From Mycobacterium sp. AZCC_0083 (lineage in GTDB: Bacteria > Actinomycetota > Actinomycetes > Mycobacteriales > Mycobacteriaceae), in the NCBI RefSeq assembly GCF_014202335.1, contig NZ_JACHGP010000008.1, positions 248,001 to 312,000 of the forward strand: a DNA stretch of 64,000 bases, given 5' to 3'. The notes below the pieces were generated by a model. The model searched no databases. It was not told where the DNA came from and saw only the letters and a list, made by a program, of their open reading frames with translations. A program made the translations under genes and the position numbers. Below, piece by piece: positions 9,173 through 17,773 of this stretch (the stretch's first letter is position 1; the number at the start of each line of letters is the position of its first letter).

Positions 9173-9504
9173 ACCTTGCGGATTGTCTCGGTGACCGTCC
9201 ATACCGTGCTGGCGCCTGCGGCAAGTCGCACCACGTCGCCGGCCTGAACGTGCAGCGTCTCGCTCTCGTCGGCGAATTCGACTGTGGCAGAACCGGACAG
9301 CACCACGAAGACCTCGTCTGACTCGACGTCGCTCATTACACCCGGCGTCATCTCCCACACGCCGACCTCGAGACCACTGAACTCCGTGAGGGTGTGCACG
9401 GCGGTGCGGGGCTGGCCGCTCACCGTCTGATCGGGAGCGACGGGTTGCGTGTCGAGGTCGAGTGCGCTGGCTCGGATCGAGGTATTCGGTTTCACGCGAA
9501 CCAC
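9160..9504 (-). CDS. cupin-domain protein
   Basis: 114 residues, single small beta-barrel of the cupin_3 type: EVGVWEMTPGVMSDVESDEVFVVLSG holds motif 1 and VQAGDVVRLAAGASTVWTV motif 2. The usual His ligands of motif 1 are poorly kept (only Glu is obvious), so metal binding is uncertain. Transcribed away from fadE8, with which it shares a short divergent promoter region, and its end overlaps lpqP. Function unknown. Confidence 0.8.
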   Translation of the reverse strand: MVRVKPNTSIRASALDLDTQPVAPDQTVSGQPRTAVHTLTEFSGLEVGVWEMTPGVMSDVESDEVFVVLSGSATVEFADESETLHVQAGDVVRLAAGASTVWTVTETIRKVYLA

Positions 9505-9580
9505 CTTGCCCGCGCGCGTGCACGTTCGCAGCCCGTATTACGACTCTTGTGCGATTGTCGGAAAAATGTAACATGGAGGT

Positions 9581-11209
9581 ATGGGAGATACGCACGTCGT
9601 CACCAATCAGGTCCCGCCCCTTGAGAACTACAACCCGGCCACGTCGCCGGTGCTCACCGAGGCGCTGATCAGGGAGGGCGGTCAGTGGGGCCTCGACGAG
9701 GTCAACGTCCTCGGTGCACTCGGTGGCGGTGCCCAGGCGCAACGGTGGGGGGAGTTGGCCGATCGCAACCAGCCCGTGCTGCGCACCCACGACCGCTACG
9801 GCAACCGCATCGACGAGGTCGAGTACGACCCCGCCTACCACGAACTGATGACCGTGGCGATCGGCCACGGCTTGCACGCGGCACCGTGGGCCGACGACCG
9901 CGCGGGCGCCCACGTCGTGCGCGCCGCCAAGACCTCGGTGTGGACGCCAGAGGCAGGCCACGTCTGTCCGATCTCGATGACCTACGCCGTCGTCCCCGCA
10001 CTGCGCCACAACGCCGAACTGGCCGCTGTCTACGAGCCGTTGCTGACCAGCCGGTCGTATGACCCCGAACTGAAGGTGCCGACCGCCAAGGCCGGGATCA
10101 CCGCCGGAATGTCGATGACCGAGAAGCAGGGCGGCTCCGACGTCCGTGCTGGCACGACTGAAGCGACGCCGAACGGCGACGGCGCGTACTCGCTGCGGGG
10201 CCACAAGTGGTTCACCTCGGCGCCGATGTGCGACGTGTTCCTGGTGCTCGCGCAAGCGCCAGGCGGTTTGAGTTGCTTCTTCCTGCCCCGCGTGCTACCC
10301 GACGGCACCCGCAACCGAATGTTGTTGCAGCGCTTGAAGGACAAGCTGGGCAACCATGCCAACGCGTCCAGTGAGGTCGAGTACGACGGCGCAACGGCGT
10401 GGCTCGTCGGCGAGGAGGGCCGCGGCGTCGCGACCATCATCGAGATGGTCAACCTGACCCGGCTGGACTGCACGCTCGGCAGTGCCACCAGCATGCGCAC
10501 CGGCCTGACCCGGGCCATCCACCACGCGCAGCACCGAAAGGCGTTCGGCGCGTATCTGATCGACCAGCCACTGATGCGGAACGTGCTCGCCGACCTCGCG
10601 GTCGAGGCCGAGGCGGCGACCATGCTCGCCATGCGGATGGCGGGTGCCACCGACCACGCGATACGCGGGGACGAGCGGGAGACGCTGCTGCGCCGGATCG
10701 GTCTGGCCGCGGGCAAGTACTGGGTCTGCAAGCGGGCCACTCCGCACGCCGCCGAGGCGATGGAATGTCTTGGCGGCAACGGCTATGTCGAGGAGTCCGG
10801 CATGCCGCGGCTCTACCGCGAGGCGCCGCTGATGGGCATCTGGGAGGGCTCCGGAAACGTCAGCGCACTGGATACGTTGCGGGCCATGGCAACCCGACCG
10901 GAGTGCGTCGACGTGCTGTTCGACGAGCTGAGCCGGACGACGGGCCAGGACCCGCGGCTGGACTCGCACGTCGTAGCCCTGCGCACGCAACTCGGCGACC
11001 TCGAGACCATCCAGTACCGGGCACGCAAGGTGGCCGAGGACATCTCGCTCGCGCTGCAGGGCTCGCTGCTGGTGCGGCACGGTCACCCCGCGGTCGCGGA
11101 GGCCTTCCTGGCCAGCAGGCTCGGCGGGCAGTGGGGTGGAGCGTTCGGAACGCTGCCTACCGGGCTGGATCTCGCGCCGATCATCGAGCGCGCGTTGGTC
11201 AAGGGATGA
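9581..11209 (+). CDS. fadE8: acyl-CoA dehydrogenase, AidB-like (FadE8)
   Basis: 542 residues, the size of AidB-type acyl-CoA dehydrogenases rather than the 380 of short forms. Signatures: MSMTEKQGGSDVRAGTTEA (FAD/substrate site), KWFTSAPMCDVFLVLAQ, RKAFGAYLIDQPLMRN, and CLGGNGYVEESGMPRLYREA followed by IWEGSGNV, typical of the AidB group. A good ribosome site (GGAGG, 9575-9579) precedes the ATG closely. It heads the cluster fadE8-echA4-PaaX-like-echA5, as in Rv0672-Rv0675, which suggests joint breakdown of an acyl or aromatic acyl-CoA. Actual substrate unknown; AidB itself binds DNA and protects it from alkylation. Confidence 0.92.
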   Translation: MGDTHVVTNQVPPLENYNPATSPVLTEALIREGGQWGLDEVNVLGALGGGAQAQRWGELADRNQPVLRTHDRYGNRIDEVEYDPAYHELMTVAIGHGLHAAPWADDRAGAHVVRAAKTSVWTPEAGHVCPISMTYAVVPALRHNAELAAVYEPLLTSRSYDPELKVPTAKAGITAGMSMTEKQGGSDVRAGTTEATPNGDGAYSLRGHKWFTSAPMCDVFLVLAQAPGGLSCFFLPRVLPDGTRNRMLLQRLKDKLGNHANASSEVEYDGATAWLVGEEGRGVATIIEMVNLTRLDCTLGSATSMRTGLTRAIHHAQHRKAFGAYLIDQPLMRNVLADLAVEAEAATMLAMRMAGATDHAIRGDERETLLRRIGLAAGKYWVCKRATPHAAEAMECLGGNGYVEESGMPRLYREAPLMGIWEGSGNVSALDTLRAMATRPECVDVLFDELSRTTGQDPRLDSHVVALRTQLGDLETIQYRARKVAEDISLALQGSLLVRHGHPAVAEAFLASRLGGQWGGAFGTLPTGLDLAPIIERALVKG

Positions 11210-11213
11210 AATC

Positions 11214-11282
11214 CCCCGGCGAGCGCGCGCAAACTCCTGCAAGACAGCGGCGTGTCGCCCGCAAACACGCGCGCTCGCGGGG
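11214..11282. repeat. hairpin element between fadE8 and echA4
   Basis: An 11-base perfect inverted repeat (GCGAGCGCGCG at 11219-11229, CGCGCGCTCGC at 11268-11278) extended by flanking C and G runs. The loop contains AAACTCCTGCAAGACAGCGG and CGTGTCG. The structure resembles small interspersed elements of mycobacterial intergenic regions; recurrence cannot be shown from one copy. It could reduce echA4 expression relative to fadE8. Confidence 0.6.
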
Positions 11283-11297
11283 AGGGGTGACCGCCGC

Positions 11298-12236
11298 ATG
11301 ACTCACGCGATCAGGCCCGTGAACTTCGACGACCTAAAGACGATGACCTACGAGGTCACCGACCGGGTTGCACGGATCACCTTGAACCGCCCCGAAAAGG
11401 GCAACGCGATCGTCGCCGATACGCCACTGGAGTTGTCGGCGCTCGTCGAGCGCGCCGATCTGGACCCGAACGTCCACGTGATCCTGGTATCCGGTCGTGG
11501 GGAGGGGTTCTGCGCCGGGTTCGACCTGTCCGCGTACGCCGAGGGATCGTCCTCTGCGGGCGGTGGCAATCCATATCAGGACACGGTGCTCTCCGGAAAG
11601 ACCCAGGCCATCAACCACCTGCCGGATCAGCCATGGGATCCGATGATCGACTACCAGATGATGAGTCGCTTCGTGCGGGGCTTCTCGAGCCTGATGCACT
11701 GCGACAAGCCGACGGTGGTCAAGATTCACGGCTACTGCGTCGCGGGCGGAACCGACATCGCCCTGCACGCCGACCAGGTGATCGTGGCCTCGGACGCCAA
11801 GATCGGGTACCCACCCATGCGGGTGTGGGGCGTGCCCGCCGCCGGCCTGTGGGCCCACCGGCTTGGTGACCAACGCGCGAAACGTCTTCTGTTCACCGGG
11901 GATTGCATCACCGGCGCACAAGCAGCCGAGTGGGGTCTTGCGATCGAGGCGCCCGACCCGGCCGACCTGGACGAGCGCACCGAACGACTCGTCGGGCGTA
12001 TCGCCGCGATGCCGGTCAACCAACTGATCATGGCGAAGTTGGCGCTCAACACGACGCTGATCAACCAGGGCATTGCGACCAGCCGGATGGTGAGCACCGT
12101 CTTCGACGGCGTCGCCAGGCACACCCCAGAAGGACACGCGTTCGTCGCCGAGTCGCGTGAGCACGGCTTCCGGGACGCGGTGAAGAGCCGCGACGAACCG
12201 TTCGGCGACGCGGGCCGCAAGACCTCCGGGGTGTAG
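11298..12236 (+). CDS. echA4: enoyl-CoA hydratase/isomerase family protein (EchA4-like)
   Basis: 312 residues from the ATG at 11298. Crotonase fold: VARITLNRPEKGNAI, the oxyanion-forming GRGEGFCAGFDLSAY, and HGYCVAGGTDIALHADQVIVAS. The two Glu residues that hydrate the double bond in classic enoyl-CoA hydratases are not at their usual places (GYPPMRVWGVPAAG and AKRLLFTG instead), so it may catalyse another crotonase reaction. An insertion after the first oxyanion segment (about residues 85-125) lengthens it beyond the usual 260. Positional match to Rv0673. Confidence 0.88.
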   Translation: MTHAIRPVNFDDLKTMTYEVTDRVARITLNRPEKGNAIVADTPLELSALVERADLDPNVHVILVSGRGEGFCAGFDLSAYAEGSSSAGGGNPYQDTVLSGKTQAINHLPDQPWDPMIDYQMMSRFVRGFSSLMHCDKPTVVKIHGYCVAGGTDIALHADQVIVASDAKIGYPPMRVWGVPAAGLWAHRLGDQRAKRLLFTGDCITGAQAAEWGLAIEAPDPADLDERTERLVGRIAAMPVNQLIMAKLALNTTLINQGIATSRMVSTVFDGVARHTPEGHAFVAESREHGFRDAVKSRDEPFGDAGRKTSGV

Positions 12237-12240
12237 CAGG

Positions 12241-12990
12241 ATGGTGTCCAGCGGGCGGGACCCGGGAGTGTCTCGTCTGACCGCGCGCTCGGTGGTGCTG
12301 AGCGTGCTGCTCGGGGCGCATCCGGCGTGGGCATCGTCAGCCGAACTGGTAAGGCTGACAGCCGATTTCGACATCAAGGAGCCGACCCTGCGGGTGGCGC
12401 TGACCCGGATGGTCAGCGCGGGGGACCTGGTCCGGTCGACGGACGGCTACCGGCTCTCCGAGCGGCTGTTGGCCCGGCAGCGACGTCAGGACGATGCACT
12501 GGACCCGCGCCTGCGACGGTGGGACGGAACGTGGACGACATTGGTCGTCACCAGCGTGGGCATCGACGCACGAACCCGTGCGCAGCTGCGTACCACGTTG
12601 CACGACAAGCGTTTCGCCGAACTGCGTGAGGGCGTGTGGATGCGGCCGGCCAACCTCGAGTTGGAGCTGACGGACGCCCTGCGCGGTCGGGTGCGCGTGT
12701 TGCGGGCCCGAGACGACGATCCGACCGATCTCACCGCCCGGCTCTGGGATCTGACCGAGTGGGTGAGCACTGGACATCGGTTGCTCGGCGACATGGCCGG
12801 GGCGAGCGACGTGCCGCGTCGCTTCGTCGCGGCCGCGGGCATGGTTCGGCACCTGCTCACCGACCCGGTCCTGCCATCCGAACTTCTTCCCGACGACTGG
12901 CCTGGCGCCACGCTGCGCTCGGCATACCGTGACTTCGCCGCCGAACTGTTGGCGCGGCGAGACGACAGCGAATTGATGGAGGCGACATGA
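12241..12990 (+). CDS. PaaX-family transcriptional regulator
   Basis: 249 residues. An N-terminal winged helix (LTARSVVLSVLLGAHPAWAS...IKEPTLRVALTRMVSAGDLVRS) is followed by the PaaX central region (DGTWTTLVVTSV...RTTLHDKRFAELREGVWMRPANLE) and a C-terminal helical part. PaaX proteins repress phenylacetate-type aromatic catabolism and sense aryl-CoA; the inducer here is unknown. Four bases after echA4 and overlapping echA5 by four, so part of the fadE8 operon it may control. Equivalent of Rv0674. Confidence 0.85.
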   Translation: MVSSGRDPGVSRLTARSVVLSVLLGAHPAWASSAELVRLTADFDIKEPTLRVALTRMVSAGDLVRSTDGYRLSERLLARQRRQDDALDPRLRRWDGTWTTLVVTSVGIDARTRAQLRTTLHDKRFAELREGVWMRPANLELELTDALRGRVRVLRARDDDPTDLTARLWDLTEWVSTGHRLLGDMAGASDVPRRFVAAAGMVRHLLTDPVLPSELLPDDWPGATLRSAYRDFAAELLARRDDSELMEAT

Positions 12991-13769
12991 CTTTTCCGGA
13001 GAGTGTGAACGGCGGTGTCCGGGTCGAACGCAACGGACCGGTGACGACGGTGATCATGAACCGGCCCGAGGCGCGCAACGCCGTCAACGGTCCTGCCGCC
13101 GCCGCGCTCTTCGCGGCTTTCGAGGAGTTCGATCGCGACGACTCCGCATCGGTGGCGGTGCTGTGGGGCGACAACGGAACCTTCTGCGCCGGAGCGGATC
13201 TCAAGGCCTTCGGCACACCCGACATGAACCCGGCACACCGCACCGGGCCGGGACCCATGGGTCCATCGCGGATGGTGCTGACCAAACCCGTCATCGCCGC
13301 GGTGAGCGGCTACGCGGTCGCGGGTGGTCTCGAGCTGGCGCTGTGGTGCGATCTGCGGGTCGCCGAGGAGGACGCGGTGTTCGGCGTTTTCTGCCGCCGC
13401 TGGGGCGTACCGCTGATCGACGGGGGCACGGTGCGGTTGCCTCGGTTGATCGGTCACAGCCGGGCCATGGACCTGATCCTTACCGGTCGCGCCGTCGAGG
13501 CCCAGGAGGCACTCGCCATGGGGCTGGCCAATCGGGTGGTGCCGAAGGGGCAGGCCCGCGCGGCGGCGGAGCAGTTGGCAGCCGAACTCGCTGCGCTGCC
13601 GCAGCTGTGCCTGCGCGCCGACCGGCTGTCGGCGCTCAACCAGTGGGGCTTGTCCGAGGCCGAGGCGATCGACTCCGAGTTCGCCAGCCTGTCGCGGGTG
13701 GCCTCTGAATCATTGGCAGGGGCACAGAGATTCGCGGGTGGCGCGGGCCGCCACGGCGCTCGGGCTTGA
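12987..13769 (+). CDS. echA5: enoyl-CoA hydratase/isomerase family protein (EchA5-like)
   Basis: 260 residues, standard crotonase length. Motifs: VTTVIMNRPEARNAVNG, WGDNGTFCAGADLKAF (first oxyanion NH), AAVSGYAVAGGLELALWCDLRVA (second). Where classic hydratases have Glu pairs this protein has FGVFCRRWGVPLIDGG and AMDLILTG, a pattern common among EchA proteins with isomerase, lyase or unknown activity. ATGA overlap with the PaaX-like gene implies translational coupling. Equivalent of Rv0675. Convergent with the DUF3060 gene three bases away. Confidence 0.9.
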   Translation: MTFPESVNGGVRVERNGPVTTVIMNRPEARNAVNGPAAAALFAAFEEFDRDDSASVAVLWGDNGTFCAGADLKAFGTPDMNPAHRTGPGPMGPSRMVLTKPVIAAVSGYAVAGGLELALWCDLRVAEEDAVFGVFCRRWGVPLIDGGTVRLPRLIGHSRAMDLILTGRAVEAQEALAMGLANRVVPKGQARAAAEQLAAELAALPQLCLRADRLSALNQWGLSEAEAIDSEFASLSRVASESLAGAQRFAGGAGRHGARA

Positions 13770-13772
13770 CGC

Positions 13773-14183
13773 TCAGCCCTTCTTGATCGTGTTCCCAGAA
13801 CCGACGTCGCTGACCTTGGGGTCGCCGTCCTTGTAGGTGATGGTGTTGTTGAAGCCGACGAGGCTGATGTCCTTGTCGACCTTGTCGAAGGTGACCTTGT
13901 TGTCCGCGCCGCCGATGTTCACGCTGGCGCACGTGCCCTTCACGGTCAGCGTGTTGTTCGAGCCGCCGACGTTGAGTGACTTGCCGTCGGCGCAGTCGAT
14001 GTCGGCCGTCGTGCCGAACGAGCCGTAGTTGATGGTGTTGTTCACCTCGACCTGCGCGCCCGACGTGCCCGCAGTGGCCGTCGGCGGGTTGGTGTCGGTG
14101 CCCTGCGAACCGCAGCCGGCCATGCCGACCACGAGGATTGCGGCGCAGACGCCTCCGACGAATCCTCGGGAGTGCGCGCGCAT
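13773..14183 (-). CDS. DUF3060 lipoprotein
   Basis: 136 residues. Lipoprotein signal VVGMAGCGS, a short Thr/Pro linker, then a repetitive beta-rich domain with N-N-T runs (VEVNNTINYG, VGGSNNTLTVKG, IGGADNKVTF, LVGFNNTITY, SGNTIKKG), the hallmark of DUF3060, probably a small right-handed beta-helix or stacked sheet. Exported and membrane-anchored. Function unknown. A GAGGA ribosome site precedes the ATG. Paired with a second DUF3060 gene 57 bases upstream; position corresponds to Rv0679c/Rv0680c in M. tuberculosis. Confidence 0.82.
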   Translation of the reverse strand: MRAHSRGFVGGVCAAILVVGMAGCGSQGTDTNPPTATAGTSGAQVEVNNTINYGSFGTTADIDCADGKSLNVGGSNNTLTVKGTCASVNIGGADNKVTFDKVDKDISLVGFNNTITYKDGDPKVSDVGSGNTIKKG

Positions 14184-14240
14184 AGGGGGATCCTCATCTC
14201 ATCGGCGATCCACGGCAAGGCTCTGCCGTGGCTGCCAAGA

Positions 14241-14618
14241 CTACGCGGGAACCCGGTCGATGCGGTTGGTCATGCCGAGCTCACGACCACGGTCCCAGAG
14301 GGACGGTGCACCGTCGTGGAACAGGACGGTCTGGTCGAAGCCGTACACCACGATGTCGTTGATGACGTTGTCGACGATGACGACGTTCGACGACCCCTGA
14401 ACCGCTACGCCCCAACACGATCCCTTCGCGGTGATGTAGTTACCACTACCCATCACGTAGAGCGTGGACTCGTTGCAGTCGAGGGTCTGGGTGATGCCCT
14501 GGCCCGTGATGTGGGTGTCGCCGTTCTTGGCGTGCGCCATCGGGGTACCGACGGTGACCGTCGCAGCCGCCGCGATCAATCCCGTCGCCAACAACCCGCC
14601 AAACGTCCTGATTCGCAC
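14241..14618 (-). CDS. DUF3060 secreted protein
   Basis: 125 residues with a Sec signal peptide ending near PMAHA-KN and no lipobox cysteine, so soluble in the cell wall space or secreted. The mature part has the DUF3060 pattern (ITQTLDCNESTLYVMGSGNYITAKGSCWGV, QGSSNVVIVDNVINDIVVYGFDQTVLFHDG). Two conserved Cys may form a disulfide. GTG start with AAGGGG upstream. Probably cotranscribed with the DUF3060 lipoprotein downstream; the pair may act together, one anchored and one free. Confidence 0.8.
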   Translation of the reverse strand: MRIRTFGGLLATGLIAAAATVTVGTPMAHAKNGDTHITGQGITQTLDCNESTLYVMGSGNYITAKGSCWGVAVQGSSNVVIVDNVINDIVVYGFDQTVLFHDGAPSLWDRGRELGMTNRIDRVPA

Positions 14619-14796
14619 TCCGTGGCCCCTTCGCGTCGGCGGCTCGGATCAGCCCTAATTCAACTGCCCATCAACTCCGATCACCGCAGCCTACGTCGCT
14701 GGGTGACCGCTGTGACAGCAGTTCGCCCGTTCAATCCGAGTCGGGCTGATCGTATGAGTCGCTCGCCCCCGCCGTGCTGGGTAGCGTGTGCACACG

Positions 14797-15327
14797 ATGC
14801 GATGCCGGATCAAGGGATTTGTTGCTGTGACGGTCGCCGCGGCGTTGACCGTCGGGTGCTCGCAGACCGTCACGGGTGACGCCCAACGGGCCCGGCCGTC
14901 CGTTCCCGACCCGGACCGCAGCTATGGCTACGTCGACAACCGCTGCGGGCTGCTGACCGACGATTCGATCCAGCAGACATTGAGCGCGGACAGCATTGTG
15001 CGGCCGTACAGCGGCGCGGTCTGTCAGTACGTGTTGGCTAGGAAGACCGGCCTCGTCGACGTCGTCTTCTCCTGGTTCGAAACCGGCAGCTTCGAGCGCG
15101 AACGCGGGTTGGCCGCGCAACGGGGTGCGACGATCACCGACACCGACGTCGAGCGTCACCACGCATTCCTTGCCGAAGTCGGTGGTGACCACGCGGCCTG
15201 CTCAGCCACCGCGGCGGCAGGCACCGGCGTGTTGACGTGGTGGGTGCAGTTCCGTCCCGTGACCGGGGGCGAGCCGTGCCAGGCCGCCGAGAAGCTGCTT
15301 GCGGCGACGTTGTCTTCGGATTTGTGA
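14797..15327 (+). CDS. DUF3558-like lipoprotein
   Basis: 176 residues. Lipobox LTVGCSQ follows a hydrophobic stretch; the mature domain (YVDNRCGLLTDDSIQQTL...AVCQYVLARKTGLVDVVFSWFETGS, late Cys pair AACSA/PCQAAEKLL) fits the DUF3558 lipoproteins of actinobacteria such as LprB/LprC. A -10-like TAGCGT at 14782-14787 lies nine bases before the ATG at 14797, so the message is probably nearly leaderless; a GTG at 14788 is the alternative. Its stop overlaps the next gene's start (TGATG). Confidence 0.78.
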   Translation: MRCRIKGFVAVTVAAALTVGCSQTVTGDAQRARPSVPDPDRSYGYVDNRCGLLTDDSIQQTLSADSIVRPYSGAVCQYVLARKTGLVDVVFSWFETGSFERERGLAAQRGATITDTDVERHHAFLAEVGGDHAACSATAAAGTGVLTWWVQFRPVTGGEPCQAAEKLLAATLSSDL

Positions 15328-15851
15328 TGGCTGCGACGTCAGCCAGGTGGCTGGCCGCACTCGCGGCCGCCTGCGCCATGGCCCTGACGGCGTGCGGACC
15401 GGATCACGCCCCGCGGCCCGCGGCCCCGGTGACCGGCGTCGGATTCCGCAGCGAGCCCTGCAACGGCGTCACCGACGCCGACGTCACCAAGGTGATCGGT
15501 TCGTCGCTCTTCACCAAGGTCGTGGACAGCGAGGCCGGCTGCTTCTGGCAGGAGAACACCGCGATCGGCACGTTCGGCATCGGGATGGGCATCTCGACTT
15601 GGTGGTACCGCGGCAGCGACCTGGACACCGAACGGACACTCGAAGTGAGCGCAGGCCGCACCCTGACGGAACTGTCGCTCGACGGCAACAAGGGCTTCAA
15701 GGCCGCCGACGACAACGCCTGCAGCATCTACGTCGCGAAGGGCGGCGACGTCGTGACCTGGTCGATCCAGACGATGAATCCGGCAATGCTGCCCGATCTG
15801 TGTGGGATCACCGAGCATCTCGCGCAGCTCAGCCAACAGCGCGTGAACTGA
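15327..15851 (+). CDS. DUF3558-like lipoprotein, second copy
   Basis: 174 residues from the ATG at 15327. Lipobox ALTACGPD. Mature part: FRSEPCNGVTDADVTKVIGSS, GCFWQENTAIGTFGIGMGISTWWYRG and NACSIYVAKGGDVVTWSIQT, the same order of Cys and Trp features as the gene before it. The two were probably made by an old tandem duplication and are translationally coupled. Role in the envelope unknown. Confidence 0.8.
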   Translation: MAATSARWLAALAAACAMALTACGPDHAPRPAAPVTGVGFRSEPCNGVTDADVTKVIGSSLFTKVVDSEAGCFWQENTAIGTFGIGMGISTWWYRGSDLDTERTLEVSAGRTLTELSLDGNKGFKAADDNACSIYVAKGGDVVTWSIQTMNPAMLPDLCGITEHLAQLSQQRVN

Positions 15852-15953
15852 ACTCCCGGGCGGTAAACGGTTAGAGTCATTCGCTGGCCCAATTGCTGGA
15901 TCAGTGATGACGAACCGAACATTCGCTCGCCCCAAGTTAAGGATGACGCACAC

Positions 15954-16565
15954 ATGGCAGCTCGGCTGGAGTCGCGCTCGGCGGGTGGCCGACCGCGAAA
16001 TCAGGCGCGCACCACCAAGCTCAGCCGTGAGGCGATCGTCAACGCCGCCCTGACCTTCCTCGATCGTGAGGGCTGGGACGCTCTCACCATCAACGCGCTG
16101 GCGATCCAGCTGGGGACCAAGGGCCCGTCGCTGTACAACCACGTGGACAGCCTCGATGACCTGCGGCGCACCGTCAGGATGCGGGTGATCGACGACATCC
16201 TCGGGATGCTCAACGCGGTCGGCGACGGCCGCACCCGCGATGACGCGGTGTCGTCGATGGCGAGTGCATACCGCAGCTACGCCCACCACCATCCCGGCCG
16301 CTATTCGGCGTTCACCCGGATGCCCCTCGGCGGGGACGACCCCGAATACACGGAGGCGACGCGGCTCGCGGCAGGTCCGGTGATCGAGGTGCTGTCGTCC
16401 TACGGACTCGACGGCGACAACGCGTTCTATGCCGCGCTCGAGTTCTGGTCTGCCCTGCACGGATTCGTTCTGCTGGAGATGACGGGTGTGATGGACGACG
16501 TCGACACCGACGCGGTATTCAGCGACATGGTGCTGCGCCTGGCGTCCGGCATGGAGAGGCGCTGA
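15954..16565 (+). CDS. TetR-family transcriptional regulator
   Basis: 203 residues. N-terminal HTH (REAIVNAALTFLDREGWDALTINALAIQLGTKGPSLYNHVDSLDDL, about residues 24-70) and a C-terminal ligand domain with the WHG-type ending (FWSALHGFVLLEMTGVMD). Sits just before rpsL, as Rv0681 does in M. tuberculosis. Ligand and targets unknown. Confidence 0.88.
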   Translation: MAARLESRSAGGRPRNQARTTKLSREAIVNAALTFLDREGWDALTINALAIQLGTKGPSLYNHVDSLDDLRRTVRMRVIDDILGMLNAVGDGRTRDDAVSSMASAYRSYAHHHPGRYSAFTRMPLGGDDPEYTEATRLAAGPVIEVLSSYGLDGDNAFYAALEFWSALHGFVLLEMTGVMDDVDTDAVFSDMVLRLASGMERR

Positions 16566-16597
16566 GCGGCCGCCCGAAGGGGCTGGTCTGACGCGCT

Positions 16598-16627
16598 TTG
16601 ACCTGCCCTACCGTGGGCGGGTATCGT
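16598..16627 (+). promoter_or_regulatory. promoter of the rpsL-rpsG-fusA-tuf operon
   Basis: TTGACC (16598-16603), an 18-base spacer and TATCGT (16622-16627) match the SigA consensus. This gives a leader of about 210 bases before rpsL, with no open frame that looks coded. Confidence 0.65.
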
Positions 16628-16843
16628 GGTCCATCGTGCCTGGCCGAGGCGCTTGCGGCTGAGTGGTTTCGCAAGCATGCCTGCACGCCGGGCCAATTCG
16701 CATGTCCACGGTGCATCGAAAGAACATCGGTGCGCGGGCGCGTGCGACACGCCCGGTCGCGGGGTACGCGAACGAGCGAAACCCGCAGTACACAGACTTG
16801 AGAACAACCGAATACAAGCAGAAGCAACACAGAAAGCCGGTAC

Positions 16844-17218
16844 ATGCCAACCATCAACCAGCTGGTCCGCAAGGGTCGCCGCGACAAGATCGCCAAGGTC
16901 AAGACCGCGGCCCTCAAGGGCAGCCCGCAGCGCCGCGGCGTGTGCACCCGCGTGTACACAACCACCCCGAAGAAGCCGAACTCGGCACTTCGGAAGGTGG
17001 CGCGCGTGAAGCTGACCAGCGCGGTCGAGGTCACCGCCTACATCCCGGGTGAGGGTCACAACCTGCAGGAGCACTCGATGGTGCTGGTGCGCGGTGGTCG
17101 TGTGAAGGACCTCCCCGGTGTGCGCTACAAGATCATCCGCGGCTCGCTGGACACCCAAGGTGTCAAGTCCCGCAAGCAGGCCCGTAGCAAGTACGGCGCC
17201 AAGAAGGAGAAGAGCTAA
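16844..17218 (+). CDS. rpsL: ribosomal protein uS12
   Basis: 124 residues, full length. The decoding-site loop TTTPKKPNSALRK and GGRVKDLPGVRYK are intact. Lys43 and Lys88, the positions whose substitution gives streptomycin resistance in mycobacteria, are both Lys, the susceptible state. First gene of the str operon; its stop overlaps the start of rpsG by one base. Confidence 0.98.
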   Translation: MPTINQLVRKGRRDKIAKVKTAALKGSPQRRGVCTRVYTTTPKKPNSALRKVARVKLTSAVEVTAYIPGEGHNLQEHSMVLVRGGRVKDLPGVRYKIIRGSLDTQGVKSRKQARSKYGAKKEKS

Positions 17219-17688
17219 TGCCGCGCAAGGGCCCCGCACCGAAGCGGCCGCTGGTCAACGACCCGGTCTATGGTTCGCAGCTGGTCACCCAGCTGGTCAA
17301 CAAAGTCCTGCTGGATGGGAAGAAATCACTGGCTGAGCGCATTGTTTATGGTGCGCTCGAGCAGGCCCGTGACAAGACCGGCACCGATCCGGTAGTCACC
17401 CTGAAGCGCGCTCTCGACAACGTCAAGCCCGCCCTCGAGGTGCGCAGCCGCCGCGTTGGTGGCGCGACCTACCAGGTTCCCGTCGAGGTGCGTCCCGAGC
17501 GGTCGACCACGCTGGCACTGCGCTGGCTGGTCAGCTTCTCGAAGGCGCGTCGTGAGAAGACCATGGTCGAGCGTCTGGCGAACGAGATCCTCGACGCCAG
17601 CAATGGCCTGGGTGCCGCCGTCAAGCGACGTGAGGACACCCACAAGATGGCCGAGGCGAACCGGGCCTTCGCGCACTACCGCTGGTGA
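17218..17688 (+). CDS. rpsG: ribosomal protein uS7
   Basis: 156 residues, the standard bacterial length. Primary 16S rRNA binder that nucleates the 30S head. Recognised by MPRKGPAPKRPLVNDPVYGS, EVRSRRVGGATYQVPVEVRP and the C-terminal KRREDTHKMAEANRAFAHYRW. Coupled to rpsL by TAATG. Confidence 0.98.
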   Translation: MPRKGPAPKRPLVNDPVYGSQLVTQLVNKVLLDGKKSLAERIVYGALEQARDKTGTDPVVTLKRALDNVKPALEVRSRRVGGATYQVPVEVRPERSTTLALRWLVSFSKARREKTMVERLANEILDASNGLGAAVKRREDTHKMAEANRAFAHYRW

Positions 17689-17773
17689 TTGCCGCTGGCG
17701 AGCACGAAAAGGTGTGCGCGCCCGGGGATGAAGACAACAGCAACCAAGCAAGCGAAAGAGTGGGAATCTAGCC

